64,000 bases of DNA from Candidatus Nitrosotalea sp. TS (lineage in GTDB: Archaea; Thermoproteota; Nitrososphaeria; Nitrososphaerales; Nitrosopumilaceae): the NCBI RefSeq assembly GCF_011319465.1, contig NZ_RCMB01000009.1, positions 91,225 to 155,224 on the forward strand, written 5' to 3'. The notes beneath the pieces were generated by a model. It was given only the letters and a program-made list of their open reading frames with translations. It ran no database searches and was not told where the DNA came from. This document shows, one piece after another, positions 1 through 9,775 of the stretch (the first letter of the stretch is position 1; each line of letters starts with the position of its first letter). The position numbers and the translations under genes are program-made.

Positions 1-7
1 GCGCTTC

Positions 8-457
8 GTGGGACGACTCCATTCACATAGACACGGAAAATCTCATTCCATCAGACCTGTTACTCCTAGTTCACCAACTTGGATAAAGCAGACTCCAGAT
101 GAGATAGAAGAACTCGTAGTAAAGTATGCAAAAGAGGGTCTTAAGACAAGCGAGATTGGCATAAAGTTACGAGATCAATATGCGATTCCACTTACCAAGC
201 AAGTTGTTAAAAAATCAATAGTGCAGATTTTGGAACAAAGAGGAGTCAAGCCAGACATGCCAGAAGACCTCAACAATCTTGTTACAAAGGCATTAGGTCT
301 GCAAAAGCATCTAAAGGCTCACAAGTCCGATAAGAGAAATGTCAGATCGCTTGAATTGTTAGAGGCCAAAGTTCACAGGTTGTCCTCATATTACAAGAAG
401 ATCGACCGCATTCCCAAAACTTGGAAATATAAGGCAGTCATTGCTCAACTTGAGTAA
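8..457 (+). CDS. rps15: 30S ribosomal protein S15 (archaeal/eukaryotic S13 type)
   Basis: Small-subunit ribosomal protein that binds 16S rRNA. The 149 residues match the archaeal family length, with the typical basic N-terminus (MGRLHSHRHGKSHS) and, in the second half, the S15 core around NVRSLELLEAKVHRLSSYYK and a basic C-terminal helix. The start is GTG, seven bases into the window, so the promoter is not visible. The stop overlaps the next start (TAATGA), so it is translationally linked to the RecJ-like gene. Family assignment is secure. Confidence 0.95.
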   Translation: MGRLHSHRHGKSHSIRPVTPSSPTWIKQTPDEIEELVVKYAKEGLKTSEIGIKLRDQYAIPLTKQVVKKSIVQILEQRGVKPDMPEDLNNLVTKALGLQKHLKAHKSDKRNVRSLELLEAKVHRLSSYYKKIDRIPKTWKYKAVIAQLE

Positions 458-1875
458 TGAGTAAGCTTGACCAAGCATTATCCTATTTTCATGACAAAGT
501 TTCTGATTGCATAAGGTCTGGCAAAAATATTTCTGTAATAACTCATCTAGATTGTGACGGAATTACATCTGGAAGTATTGTAACAAAATCTCTTATCAGA
601 TCTGGAGCAAAATGTACTGTTAAAACAGTCAATGAGTTTAGCAAAAATTTGATTGATAAACTCAAAAACGATTCAAGGCAATTTCACATCGTAACTGATC
701 TTGGAGGAGGATTTGCAAAAGAATTGGATGGTGCACTTGATGATAACTGGATGGTTGTTGACCATCATCAAATTCCTCAAGAAGAATTGGATAATGAAAG
801 AGTCATCAATGCCTGGAAATATGGCCTAGATGGCGGATTGGACGTATCAGCCGGCGGTATGGCATATTTAGTTTCAAATGCATTACACAAAGAAAATACA
901 GATTTGGCGTGGATTGCAGTAGTAGCTGCACTAGGAGACAGACAGGATCAGGGAGAGAAAAAATCTTTTACTGGCGTCAACCTCGAAATTGCTGCAACAG
1001 CAAAAAAGAATCACCAGGTTGAGATTGATCTTGACATACTTCTTGTAGGAAGAGAAACAAGACCACTTCCCGATGCTCTTGCCTTTACATCACAGCCTTT
1101 CATAGAAGGTCTCACGTGGAATCGCGATGCATGTCTCTCATTGTTAAATTCATCTGGAATAAAACTCAAAGATGGCGGCAGGTGGAGAGTGCCATCAGAA
1201 CTTACTGAAGACGAAAAAAGGACTCTATTACAAACTATTTCAAAATTCATTCCAAGCAAGAATGCTAGTGATATTATTGACGAGCTTGTCGGTTACACAT
1301 ACACGCTGGTAGGAGAGGACAGACGAAGCTTCTTGCGTGATGCAAGAGAATTCTCTACAATGTTAAACTCGTGTGGCAGAATACGCAAGGCCGGCGTAGG
1401 GGTTGCAATATGCATGGGAGATAGAACAAAAATGTTGCAAGAAGGAGAGGGCATTTTGGTAGAATACAGGACATTTTTGAGAACATACATGAATACACTA
1501 TCAAGCGAAAGATGGAGGGTAACAGACAATGGTTCTTACGTACTTGTAAATGGCGAGGGCCTAGTACCAGAAAACATGACAGGGGCAGTATCTTCACTTC
1601 TTGGAGGTTCACAAAAAAACACTGGAAAGATAATAATACTTAGAACAAATGGCGAGGAGGGCACCATAAAATTCTCTTCACGAAAATCAACAGGCTGCAA
1701 ATCAGAAGTGAATTTAGGGCTACTCATGAGAGAATGTGCTTCAAGAGTTTCAGGAGTAGGTGGCGGGCATAATGCTGCCGCCGGTGCCAGAATTACCAAG
1801 GATAAATTAGATGAATTCCTAGATTACCTGCAAGAAAATGTCTCTAGAATGCAAAGTGCAAGTATTTCTAAATAA
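457..1875 (+). CDS. DHH-family phosphoesterase, archaeal RecJ-like (GAN type)
   Basis: Single-strand nuclease or phosphoesterase of the DHH superfamily; archaeal members associate with GINS and MCM or act in nucleic acid turnover. Motif I is visible as THLDCDG near residue 27, a second metal site as VTDLGG, and the name-giving motif as VDHHQ near residue 99. The DHHA1 region lies near the C-terminus with GVGGGHNAAAGARI, the usual glycine-rich substrate loop. The 472-residue length fits archaeal RecJ homologues. It sits between rps15 and pcc1 and overlaps pcc1 by 38 bases. Family certain; whether it is the GINS-associated form is inference. Confidence 0.88.
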   Translation: MSKLDQALSYFHDKVSDCIRSGKNISVITHLDCDGITSGSIVTKSLIRSGAKCTVKTVNEFSKNLIDKLKNDSRQFHIVTDLGGGFAKELDGALDDNWMVVDHHQIPQEELDNERVINAWKYGLDGGLDVSAGGMAYLVSNALHKENTDLAWIAVVAALGDRQDQGEKKSFTGVNLEIAATAKKNHQVEIDLDILLVGRETRPLPDALAFTSQPFIEGLTWNRDACLSLLNSSGIKLKDGGRWRVPSELTEDEKRTLLQTISKFIPSKNASDIIDELVGYTYTLVGEDRRSFLRDAREFSTMLNSCGRIRKAGVGVAICMGDRTKMLQEGEGILVEYRTFLRTYMNTLSSERWRVTDNGSYVLVNGEGLVPENMTGAVSSLLGGSQKNTGKIIILRTNGEEGTIKFSSRKSTGCKSEVNLGLLMRECASRVSGVGGGHNAAAGARITKDKLDEFLDYLQENVSRMQSASISK

Positions 1876-2080
1876 CATTTCTGAAAAAAAGGCAGAAGCT
1901 ATTCGCAAAGCTTTGGAACCTGACAATGTAGATTTTCCAAAGGATTTGTCCTTTAAAATTGAAAATGCCAAAGAAGCGCTAATTCTTACATTTGAAGGTA
2001 AAGGAAATATACGAACACTGATCTCTACTATTGATGAAGTTCTTGAACAAACTCAAGTTATTCTCAGAGTGACCAGTTAA
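1838..2080 (+). CDS. pcc1: KEOPS complex subunit Pcc1
   Basis: Small dimerising subunit of the KEOPS complex, which makes N6-threonylcarbamoyladenosine at position 37 of ANN-decoding tRNAs. The 80 residues have the family pattern: an N-terminal strand, a helix ending AIRKALEPDN, then a conserved proline and the strand LILTFEGKG before a C-terminal helix. The ATG used here lies inside the previous gene; an in-frame GTG at 1856 would shorten it by six residues and reduce the overlap. The stop overlaps the serS start (TTAATG). Its place between the RecJ-like gene and serS supports the call. Confidence 0.8.
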   Translation: MSLECKVQVFLNNISEKKAEAIRKALEPDNVDFPKDLSFKIENAKEALILTFEGKGNIRTLISTIDEVLEQTQVILRVTS

Positions 2081-3342
2081 TGCTAGATCCAAAACTCATC
2101 CGAGATAGTCCTGACAAAATAAGAAATATGCTCAAAGCAAGAAATGTGGATTTCTCGCTTGATGAACTCATAAAACTAGACAAAGAAAGAAGAGAACTGA
2201 TAATAAAAACAGACGAACTGAGAAAAACAAGAAATCAGATATCAGTAGAGATTTCAAAGAAAAAGAAAGCAAATGAAGATTCGTCAAGTCTTATCGAACA
2301 AATGCGCTCAGTCTCAGAGAATTTGCAGAGACTAGAAGAGACTCAGGTCAGAGCTGAAGAATCGTACCAGAAACTTTCCCTAACGCTACCTAACATGATT
2401 CACGAGTCAGTCCCTACTGGAAAGGATGAAACGGCAAACAAGGAAATAAAAAAATGGGGAAACATCCCCGTGTTTGATTTCAAGATACGAGACCACATAG
2501 ACTTGACACAAAGTCTTGATCTAGTGGATCTTGAAAGAGCTGCTAAAGTATCTGGTGCAAGATTTTACTATCTGAAAAATCAACTTGTCAAGCTAAACCA
2601 ATCATTAATCCAGTTTGCACTAGATTTTCTATCTGAAAAAAATTACACGCCCATTCAAACTCCCTACATGATAAACAAGAATTCCATGGAGGGGGCAATA
2701 ATTGCACATGATTTTGAAGATGTGATTTACAAGGTGGAGGGAGAAGATCTTTACCTAATTGGCACATCAGAACATGCAGTCGCTTCAATGCATGCAGACG
2801 AGATAATAGAAGGAAAAAGTTTGCCTCTCAGATATGCAGGAGTTAGCCCGTGTTTTAGAAAGGAAGCAGGAGCCCATGGCCGTGACCAAAAAGGGATATT
2901 TCGAGTCCATCAATTTGAAAAAGTAGAGCAATTTGTTTTTTCAAGGCCTGAGGAATCTTGGAATGAGCATGAAAAAATGCTTGCCATCGTAGAGGAATTT
3001 TATCAAAAAATTGGGTTACCATACAGAGTCGTGTTACTTTCAAGTGGTGACATGGGAAAGGTTTCTGCAAAAACATATGATCTAGAGGCATGGATGGCAG
3101 GTCAGAACAATTACAGAGAGATAATCTCTTGTTCGAATTGTCTTGAGTTTCAGGCAAGAAGGCTCAAGATAAGATTCCGCGATAAGACAAACGAGCAACC
3201 ACAGTACCTTCATACGCTAAACAGCACTCTTGTTGCAACTACAAGAACAATGGTTGCAATACTGGAAAACTTTCAAACAAAGGACGGACACATAGCAATA
3301 CCAAAGGTTTTACAGAAATACGTCGGTACAAGCACAATCTAA
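2080..3342 (+). CDS. serS: Seryl-tRNA synthetase (class II)
   Basis: Charges tRNA-Ser with serine. It has the two-part SerRS architecture: an N-terminal coiled-coil arm (about residues 30-105, rich in K, E and R) that reaches the tRNA variable arm, and a class II catalytic core. Motif 2 is FRKEAGAHGRDQKG followed by IFRVHQFEK, and motif 3 is NSTLVATTRTMVAILEN near the end. The TSEHA element of the serine pocket is also present. At 420 residues it is the common bacterial/eukaryotic-type SerRS, not the rare methanogen form. It is the last gene of the rps15 cluster. Confidence 0.95.
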   Translation: MLDPKLIRDSPDKIRNMLKARNVDFSLDELIKLDKERRELIIKTDELRKTRNQISVEISKKKKANEDSSSLIEQMRSVSENLQRLEETQVRAEESYQKLSLTLPNMIHESVPTGKDETANKEIKKWGNIPVFDFKIRDHIDLTQSLDLVDLERAAKVSGARFYYLKNQLVKLNQSLIQFALDFLSEKNYTPIQTPYMINKNSMEGAIIAHDFEDVIYKVEGEDLYLIGTSEHAVASMHADEIIEGKSLPLRYAGVSPCFRKEAGAHGRDQKGIFRVHQFEKVEQFVFSRPEESWNEHEKMLAIVEEFYQKIGLPYRVVLLSSGDMGKVSAKTYDLEAWMAGQNNYREIISCSNCLEFQARRLKIRFRDKTNEQPQYLHTLNSTLVATTRTMVAILENFQTKDGHIAIPKVLQKYVGTSTI

Positions 3343-3494
3343 AATATTGTACAAATCACATATCACGATAGTTTAAGCCGCAAAAAGTTACTTTAAAAAG
3401 TCTTTAACGTCGGCTTGAGGAGAAGTTTAGATCTTGTTTTGAGTACGAAAAGTATTGACATAACTTATATTTTGGCTTCAAAGGTTGGTTTTAG

Positions 3495-4112
3495 TTGGCA
3501 CGCCAAAAGACTACAAGAGTCAAAGACAAGTGGAGAGAGAAAAAATGGGTTACAGTTATCGCTCCTTTAGCGTTCAACAACGCACCAATTGCGTATATTC
3601 CCATAACTGACGATGAAAGTGCTGTCGGCAGAGTTGTCGAAGTTACCTTATTTGACATTGTAAAAGGCGATCCTTCTCAACATCAATTCAAGCTTTACTT
3701 CCAAATAAGCAAAGTAGAAGGAGATACTGCGATTTCAATCTTTAAACGATATGAGTATGCCAAGGAGTTTCTCAGAAGCCTTGTGCGACGCGGCTCTTCT
3801 TTGATTACTTTGATCGGAGATGTAAGAACTAAGGACGGATATCTTTTCAGAGTCAAGATTATTGCCTTAACTCAGAAAAAGCTTAACACCTCAAGAAAGC
3901 ATGCTTTGAGGCTGATTGCAAAGGACGTAATGGCAAAAACAATACCAGAGATGACAATAGACCAGTTTATCCAGGCTACTGCTTTTGGTAAGATAAATTC
4001 TGACATAATGGCAGCAGTTAAGAAAGTAATTCATGTAAGGCACATAGGAATCGAAAAGGCAAAACTAATCAGAACTGCAGAAGCAGAGACTGTCCTGTTG
4101 CAAGCCAAATAG
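3495..4112 (+). CDS. rps3ae: 30S ribosomal protein S3Ae
   Basis: Archaeal/eukaryotic-specific small-subunit protein (S1e family). The 205-residue protein opens with the typical basic segment (RVKDKWREKKWVTVIAP) and contains the conserved GRVVEVTLFDIVKGD and RRGSSLI stretches. The start is TTG, with a TATA-like ACTTATATTTT centred about 27 bases before it, so the transcript is probably leaderless. A 152-base gap separates it from serS. An earlier TTTAAAAAG at about 3392 could be a second promoter, but no gene uses it. Confidence 0.93.
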   Translation: MARQKTTRVKDKWREKKWVTVIAPLAFNNAPIAYIPITDDESAVGRVVEVTLFDIVKGDPSQHQFKLYFQISKVEGDTAISIFKRYEYAKEFLRSLVRRGSSLITLIGDVRTKDGYLFRVKIIALTQKKLNTSRKHALRLIAKDVMAKTIPEMTIDQFIQATAFGKINSDIMAAVKKVIHVRHIGIEKAKLIRTAEAETVLLQAK

Positions 4113-4141
4113 TTTAATCGCCATACAAGATACTTAGTGCT

Positions 4142-4564
4142 ATGGCAAACCAAGTAGAAGTGAGTATCGAGGTGATACTTCACGCTACTGAAGATAGCAA
4201 CAAAATTTTCATGCCCCTTTTTGACATATTTCAGGTAAAAGAAGAAGAGTTTGCACAGGAGAAAATCGTAGGCCACTATGGAAATACAATCCTGCTTTTT
4301 AGAATCATACTTACAAAGAAAAGGGCGGAAGGCTTTGTAAAGACGCTGGTTTCCAAAGTTTCTAAATTACAGCTAGATGAAATTCTAGATAACATTGACA
4401 TGTACTTTGAAGATTCTTCTTTATTTCTCAGAATAGGGAAAGGCGAACTCGCAAGAAAGAACATCAGCTTGCAACAAAATAATGCAGTAAAAATTAGGAT
4501 AAAAGTTCCAATTTACAAAAAATCCGACATTACAAAAACATATACTGAATTATTGAAGGTCTAA
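4142..4564 (+). CDS. RNA-binding protein, archaeal exosome-subunit-like (COG1325)
   Basis: Small protein of the archaeal RNA-binding family often annotated as a putative exosome subunit. Visible features are a strand-helix pattern with ILHATEDSNKIFMPLFDIF at the start and HYGNTILLFRIILTKKRAEG in the middle, followed by a paired basic C-terminal half. Typical length is about 140 residues, as here. A TATA-like AGTTTAATC lies 25 bases before the ATG, suggesting its own leaderless transcript just after rps3ae. The direct role is unknown; the RNA-binding family assignment is from sequence pattern only. Confidence 0.7.
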   Translation: MANQVEVSIEVILHATEDSNKIFMPLFDIFQVKEEEFAQEKIVGHYGNTILLFRIILTKKRAEGFVKTLVSKVSKLQLDEILDNIDMYFEDSSLFLRIGKGELARKNISLQQNNAVKIRIKVPIYKKSDITKTYTELLKV

Positions 4565-4616
4565 ATTACAAAATTTTCTGTCTTTGAAGCATAGTTTAAT
4601 AGTATTTGAAGACCCA

Positions 4617-4715
4617 AGACAAAAGGGAATGAGGTAAAATATTTTGCCGCTCCAGTCTGAGCATACGCTGTGAGGAAGCCGCGACGAACCGACCCAAAAA
4701 CCTGATCTGTGTAGA
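4617..4715 (+). ncRNA. Candidate structured small RNA
   Basis: No reading frame covers this stretch, but it has its own TATA-like AGTTTAATAG about 25 bases upstream and strong local pairing. GGTAAA (from 4632) pairs with TTTGCC around an ATAT loop, and GCTC/GAGC enclose a six-base loop near 4650-4663. It contains two CTGA tetramers and a GTGAGGA, which recall C/D boxes, but the spacings (21 and 25 bases) are too long for a standard archaeal C/D RNA. A second TATA box follows just before the next gene, so it is probably not that gene's leader. Class unknown. Confidence 0.35.
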
Positions 4716-4748
4716 TACGGTTCTTTTAAATAGAGTAGATCCCGTTTT

Positions 4749-6213
4749 TTGGCTGTGAAAACTGATTACGACATTATAGTAGCAGGTGGAGGTTTGGCTG
4801 GAATGATCGCAGCACAATCAGCCGCTTTCTATTCAAATCAAAAATTATCAATTCTAGTTATAGATAGAAATCAAGAACCAACCGTAGGTAAGAAGACAAT
4901 AAACGGTTGGATTTGCGGAGATGCAGTAGGTAAGAACACTGTCGATTACATGACAGAGAGAATAAAGATCAGTTGGGGAAATCCAGAGATTGAACATCCC
5001 GTTAAAGGAGTGATGGCCTTTTCACCAGATAGAGAAACTTCAATTCCTTTTGATGGAGACGGTTTCATGCTAAATAGACAACAACTGCCCAAACGTCAGC
5101 TTAGTGACTCAAGGAAGATGGGAATCAACATGCAGTTTTCTGTGGCACTAAGAAGTCTCACATATGAAAACGGTGCTGTTGTAGGAGTAGAAGGAACCAA
5201 TCTTATCTCTAATGAACCATTCAAGAAAACTGCAAAGATAGTGATTGATGCCACAGGCGTTACATCAATGCTAAGAAATGGACTATCCATAAGTTCAAAA
5301 ATTGAAAAAAAGATTGACCGTGACGATTTAGAATCCACGGGAAGACACATAATGAAATTCGAGCATGGCGTGGATGATAAGATAGATTTTGACCCAGATT
5401 ACTGCATCATACATTTAGATCAAGACATTGCTCCTGGAGGATACGGCTGGGTCTTTCCCAAGGGTCAAAATAAAGTAAACATAGGATTAGGCGTACAGCA
5501 AAAAGAGCTGCTGAAAAGAAATCAAAGGTTAGGAAAAAGCGATGATGTTACCAAATTGATAAACGATTATGTCAAGATTAACAAGGCAATAAAGAATCCC
5601 AGATTATCTGATGACCAAAGTGACTCAGTAAATGTAACAGGCAATTGGCAAGTCTCAGTAAGAAGACAGAATGATTGCTTGGTTGCAAATGGATACATGT
5701 TGGTAGGCGATTCTGCATGGATGCCAAAACCACTAGATGCTGGAGGCATCGGTCCTGCAATAGTTGCTGCAACAATAATTGGAAAGAACGCGGTTGAAGC
5801 AATCGAAGCAGGAGACGTCAGCGAACGAGGATTATGGCAATACAACATTGATTTCATTAATGATTACGGCTACAAAACTGCAGGACTTGAGATCTTCCGA
5901 AGATTACTCCAAACTCTGACAAATGAACAGATAAACTATGGAATGAAACACTTTTTGTCAAAGCTGGATGTTGAGGCCATAAGTAAAGGAGAGCATCCTG
6001 ACTTTGGAACAGTTAGGAAAGCTTGGAATGATGATAAGAGGAGCTTTGAACAAAAAATTAGCTGAGGGATTAAGGTTTACTGCACAACAAAACAAGGCTT
6101 TGACAGAGCATTACCATGATTTTCCAAAGACACCAGATGGTTACGATGCATGGCATAAGACGCTACATAAGATCCTAGACGAGTCTTATGCAAGACTTGA
6201 AAACCAGAACTAG
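4749..6213 (+). CDS. Geranylgeranyl reductase family flavoprotein (probable frameshift near the C-terminus)
   Basis: FAD-dependent reductase that saturates the isoprenoid chains of archaeal membrane lipids. The N-terminus carries the Rossmann FAD motif (VAGGGLAGMIAAQSA). The second FAD element is GDSAWMPKPLDAGGIG around residue 325. As read, the first frame stops at 6065 after a tail that looks unnatural. The +1 frame from about 6015 continues as GKLGMMIRGALNKKLAEGLR and on to 6213, which reads as a natural C-terminus. One extra A at about 6015 would explain this. Start is TTG (or GTG six bases on), 25 bases after a TTTAAATA box. The family is certain; the C-terminal repair is inference. Confidence 0.8.
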
Positions 6214-6263
6214 TGCGGATAAATTAAGACAGTCTTAAATTAAGGAAAAATCAGTTATCAATT

Positions 6264-7062
6264 ATGCTAGCGGAGCAGTTGTACATAGACTGGAATAATT
6301 CCTTTGAAATTTTAGATAAAGCATATGCCTCAGGCCTATTTGTTCTCATAATAGGCCCAAAGGGCAACTGGTAAAACTACGCTTGTCAGAGAGTTTGCTG
6401 CAAGAAAAAAGATGAAGCTTGAATCAATTAACTTTAGTTTAAGAACTCGTGAGAGCCACCTGATAGGTTCAAAAACGCTAGAGAGTGGAACAGTGGGCTT
6501 TGAAGAAGGCATACTGGTAAAATCTATGAAAGAAGGCAACATGCTTTATCTTGATGAGGTAAACTCGGCTGAAGCAGATGTTTTGCTTAGATTAGATGAA
6601 GCGTTGGATGATAGAAGGCAGCTAGTACTCAAAGAATCTAGCGGTCAGTTAATTGAGGCTGCAAAGGGATGGTTTGTGATTGCAACTATAAATCCACTAT
6701 CACATGTTGGTACCAAAGAACTTCCGCCACAGTTGCTCAGTAGATTTCCAGTAAGGATTAGGCTTGATTATCCTCCAGAAGATGTCGAGTTACAAATAGT
6801 AAAAAAATATGTAAAAGGGTCCCATGAAAATGAGCTCGCTCAGGGAATCAGGCTTGCAAATACATTACGACAAGCAGCCGCAGTTGAAGAATTGTATTAT
6901 TCACCCAGTCTGCGTGAAACCATAGCATTTGGCAAGATACTTGATTCCGGAATGAAACCAAGACAAGCTGCCGACATTGTATTTGCAAATGTATATGCAC
7001 AGTGGGGCAATGTAGAATATCAAAAAGTAAATGATATCATAACATCGATGTTTGGAAATTGA
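6264..7062 (+). CDS. MoxR-type AAA+ ATPase (CbbQ/NorQ-like), frameshifted in Walker A
   Basis: AAA+ ATPase of the MoxR group, which act with a vWA-domain partner as metalloenzyme activases. From the ATG the frame reads into GPKG and then stops; removing one A at about 6366 restores GPKGTGKTTLVREFAARKK, a perfect Walker A. Walker B is MLYLDEVNSAEADVL and sensor 1 is ATINPLSHVG, with the SRFPVRIRL arginine-finger segment following. A TATA-like CTTAAATTA sits 25 bases before the ATG. The stop overlaps the vWA gene start (TGATG), the usual pairing. The indel is most likely a sequence error because everything after it is intact. Confidence 0.85.
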
Positions 7063-8629
7063 TGCGTTCACTACAACTAAGAAATGACACAATACTTGAG
7101 ATAGGCACGTTTCTAGTTCGACGATGGTCTGGAAAGGAAAATATCACTTTAAACATCAAGGATCAAAAAGAAGTCCAAACAAAGTTGACGGGAAAACAAA
7201 GTTGTAATTTTCCCATTGGACAAATACCAAGGCACAGATTTTCAAAAATACAGACAGTTCAGAACTGCTCTCTGGTATGAAGCAATGAGAATAAGGCATT
7301 CAACTAAAATTCTAAGCAATGATCACGCATTTGGATTTATACTAAATACATTAGAAACGAGAAGAATAGAGACCATAGGCAGAGAATATTGGCAGGGGAT
7401 GGATGAAGAAATAATATTCAATTACGGATTTGCGTGGTTGTACAGACCATTACTCAATTCATTGTATGGTCACAATAGACTTGTCGAGGGATTTACACAG
7501 TATTTCCTGTTGGGAGACATAAAGGGAGAGATGCCTCCGAGTGCATTTGAGAAAATTCAGAAAGCGGCAAAAATAGCTAATGAGGCAATAAAAGAAGCAG
7601 TGGAGAAAAAATATGGAACTGATTGGATGGAAAAGAAGGCTTCTGAAATTATCAGATCTTTGGAAATTGATCCGCTTCTTACTATTCCCATCTCCATACC
7701 AAAAATTGCCTCAGGAATTGCCATGACAGAGCAGGAATTCATGAGAACACTGAACAAGGTTTCAAAATACAGAGAAAGTGACTTTGGAGAACTAGATCCA
7801 ACAAAAATTACAGAAGGAAAACAGGTATTTGATGAATTCAAGGTCTTGCTTGAAGAAGCAAAAAGGAGTGAAAATAAGGGTCTAACAACGGATGTCATAG
7901 GCATTAGCATTCCTGCTTTAACAAATGTGGATGAAACTAGAATCTACGATACCGATTTGATCAATAATCTAAAAGCTAAATTCAAAGAATGGAAGTCAGG
8001 CTGGAAAGAACAACATTTGGTTACAGGGGACGAATTTGACCAGGAGACCTACATGGAAGGCCACAAACCATTCATCGCAGACAAGAAGATAGCAATCAAG
8101 ACAAGAATATTCATACTTCTTGATCACTCTTCTAGCATAGCTGAGCAAGAAATACAGTACAAAAAAGCAACGCTTGCTCTTTGCGAAGTTTTAGACTTTT
8201 TAAAAGTACAGTTTTCAGTGTATGCGTTTAACACAGAACAGAAACAAGTAACAGTGTTGGATGATAAAACCTGAAAACTTGCAGTGGAATAATACTGCGG
8301 CAAAGAGACTTGCACAAATAAAGGCCAACGGCAGTACTCCGTTAGCTGAAGTTTACAATCTCTTACTGCCCACAATACGTTCAAAAAAACCTGACATCTT
8401 TCTTACACTAACCGATGGAGAGCCATCAGATCCAGATGCTGTCAGATCAATAATGAGAGATTTCAAGCTGCTAGGAATAAAGATGGTAGCAATAGGTGTT
8501 GGTTCCGATACAGGATATTCGATCACAATAGCAAACAACTTGAGAAGATTAGGCTACGAACGTACTCTTGCTGTAAGCAGATTAAATGAGATTCCAAAGC
8601 GAGTCCTAAATGTACTAGGAACAGACTGA
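7062..8629 (+). CDS. von Willebrand factor A domain protein (NorD/CbbO-like), two frameshifts
   Basis: Partner of the upstream MoxR ATPase. The C-terminal vWA domain has the MIDAS motif DHSSS in IFILLDHSSSI and the later acidic site TLTDGEPSD. The N-terminal half is helical and of unknown function. The reading frame breaks twice: at about 7190 (extra G; repaired reading LTENKVVIFPLDKYQG) and at about 8268 (extra A in AAAA; repaired DDKPENLQWNN). Both are short-homopolymer indels and both flanks are well-formed. In other lineages such pairs remodel enzymes such as Rubisco or NO reductase; the client here is not known. Confidence 0.8.
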
Positions 8630-8630
8630 C

Positions 8631-9120
8631 ATGAAATGTCTGTCAGTCTCTCAACCATACGCAGATCTCATAATTCAGGGCAAGAAAACTGTCGAGTTGA
8701 GAACATGGAACACCAAATTCAGAGGCGAATTTCTTGTGCATGCGCCACTTGTAATAAAAACAGAGGTTTGCAAAAAACTAGGAATTGACAAAGAGAGCCT
8801 TAGAACTGGGGTAATAATAGGCAGAGCAGAACTTTATGATGTCAAGGTATACAATACTGCAAAAGAGCTAAAGTCTGATTACAGTAAACACTTGGCAAGT
8901 AGTGAATTTCTTGACCACAAGTATGGATTTTTATTGAAAAATCCAAAAGAGCTTAGAGTGCCAATCCCATACAAAGGAAGTCTAGGGATTTTTTGAGGCC
9001 AAGCCGCATTCCAAGACAGACTCCAATGATATCAAATCAGAACTATTTGATGAAGGAATACAGATACCAGTGGATTGGAAAGCATTGACAATTAGCTATT
9101 CAGTTCTAGCTAAATTCTGA
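8631..9120 (+). CDS. ASCH-domain protein (PUA-like fold), frameshifted
   Basis: The start MKCLSVSQPYADLIIQGKKT and following VELRTWNTKFRGEFLVHA are the ASCH signature, a PUA-like fold that binds RNA or modified nucleotides. As read, it stops at 8996; dropping one G from GGG at about 8985 gives SLGFFEAKPHSKTD and an open frame to 9120. It begins two bases after the vWA gene, so all three genes form one transcription unit. The extended end overlaps the convergent transaldolase by 11 bases. The function of ASCH beside MoxR/vWA is unknown. Confidence 0.72.
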
Positions 9121-9775
9121 TGTTTGGATTTTCTTTCTTGAGTTTTTCCCAGTCTGCAAGGAAATTCTTTAGGCCTATGTCAGTTAGTGGGTGTTTTAGC
9201 ATCTTTCCCAATACATCAGGAGGTAAGGTTACTACATCTGCCCCAATCTTTGCTGCCTCTACAACATGCATTGGGTGCCTTACGCTTGCAACTAGAATCT
9301 GTGTGCTAAATTTGTAATTTTGAAACACTTCATGAATTTCTCGAATCAAATGAATTCCATCCTGACCATTATCGTCCAATCTTCCGATAAATGGACTCAC
9401 ATATTTTGCCCCTGCCTTTGCGGACAATATGGCTTGATTTACGGAAAAACAAAGAGTCACATTAACAGGTATTCCTTCAGATGTTAGAATTTTACATGCC
9501 TTGAGGCCTTCTGCAGTTAGTGGACATTTTACAACAACATTTTTGCCATATTTTTGAAGACGTCTTCCTTCATCTATCATTCCCAAAGTCTCCGTACTGA
9601 CTACCTCTAGGCTTACATCTCCTTTTACAGTTCGAACAATCTCTTCCATTGTTTTTTGTGGATCTCCTCCCTCCTTTGCCAAAAGTGATGGGTTGGTTGT
9701 TATTCCATCTACAAGACCCATGTCATTGTACATTTTTATCGAAGCAAGATTTGCAGTATCAAGAAATATCTTCAT
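9110..9775 (-). CDS. tal: Transaldolase (small, TalC/FSA-like)
   Basis: Moves dihydroxyacetone units between sugar phosphates in the non-oxidative pentose phosphate pathway. The 221-residue length is that of the short transaldolase/fructose-6-phosphate aldolase subfamily. DTANLASI at the start and GITTNPSLLAKEG are family motifs, and the Schiff-base lysine is in VVKCPLTAEGL. The start codon overlaps the stop of the transketolase C-terminal gene by four bases, so it is the last gene of a pentose operon. Whether it is a true transaldolase or an aldolase cannot be settled from sequence. Confidence 0.9.
   Translation of the reverse strand: MKIFLDTANLASIKMYNDMGLVDGITTNPSLLAKEGGDPQKTMEEIVRTVKGDVSLEVVSTETLGMIDEGRRLQKYGKNVVVKCPLTAEGLKACKILTSEGIPVNVTLCFSVNQAILSAKAGAKYVSPFIGRLDDNGQDGIHLIREIHEVFQNYKFSTQILVASVRHPMHVVEAAKIGADVVTLPPDVLGKMLKHPLTDIGLKNFLADWEKLKKENPNIRI

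Noticed and set aside
4617..4715. C/D box RNA interpretation of the structured candidate
   Set aside because: Box spacing is about 21 and 25 bases, far from the 12 expected.
4596..4817. Minus-strand 73-residue frame over the structured RNA candidate
   Set aside because: Composition is unlike a protein and it overlaps the start of the reductase gene.
6360..6372. Programmed frameshifting in the MoxR Walker A site
   Set aside because: The same type of one-base addition occurs in about thirty unrelated genes at ordinary homopolymers, so a sequence error is simpler.
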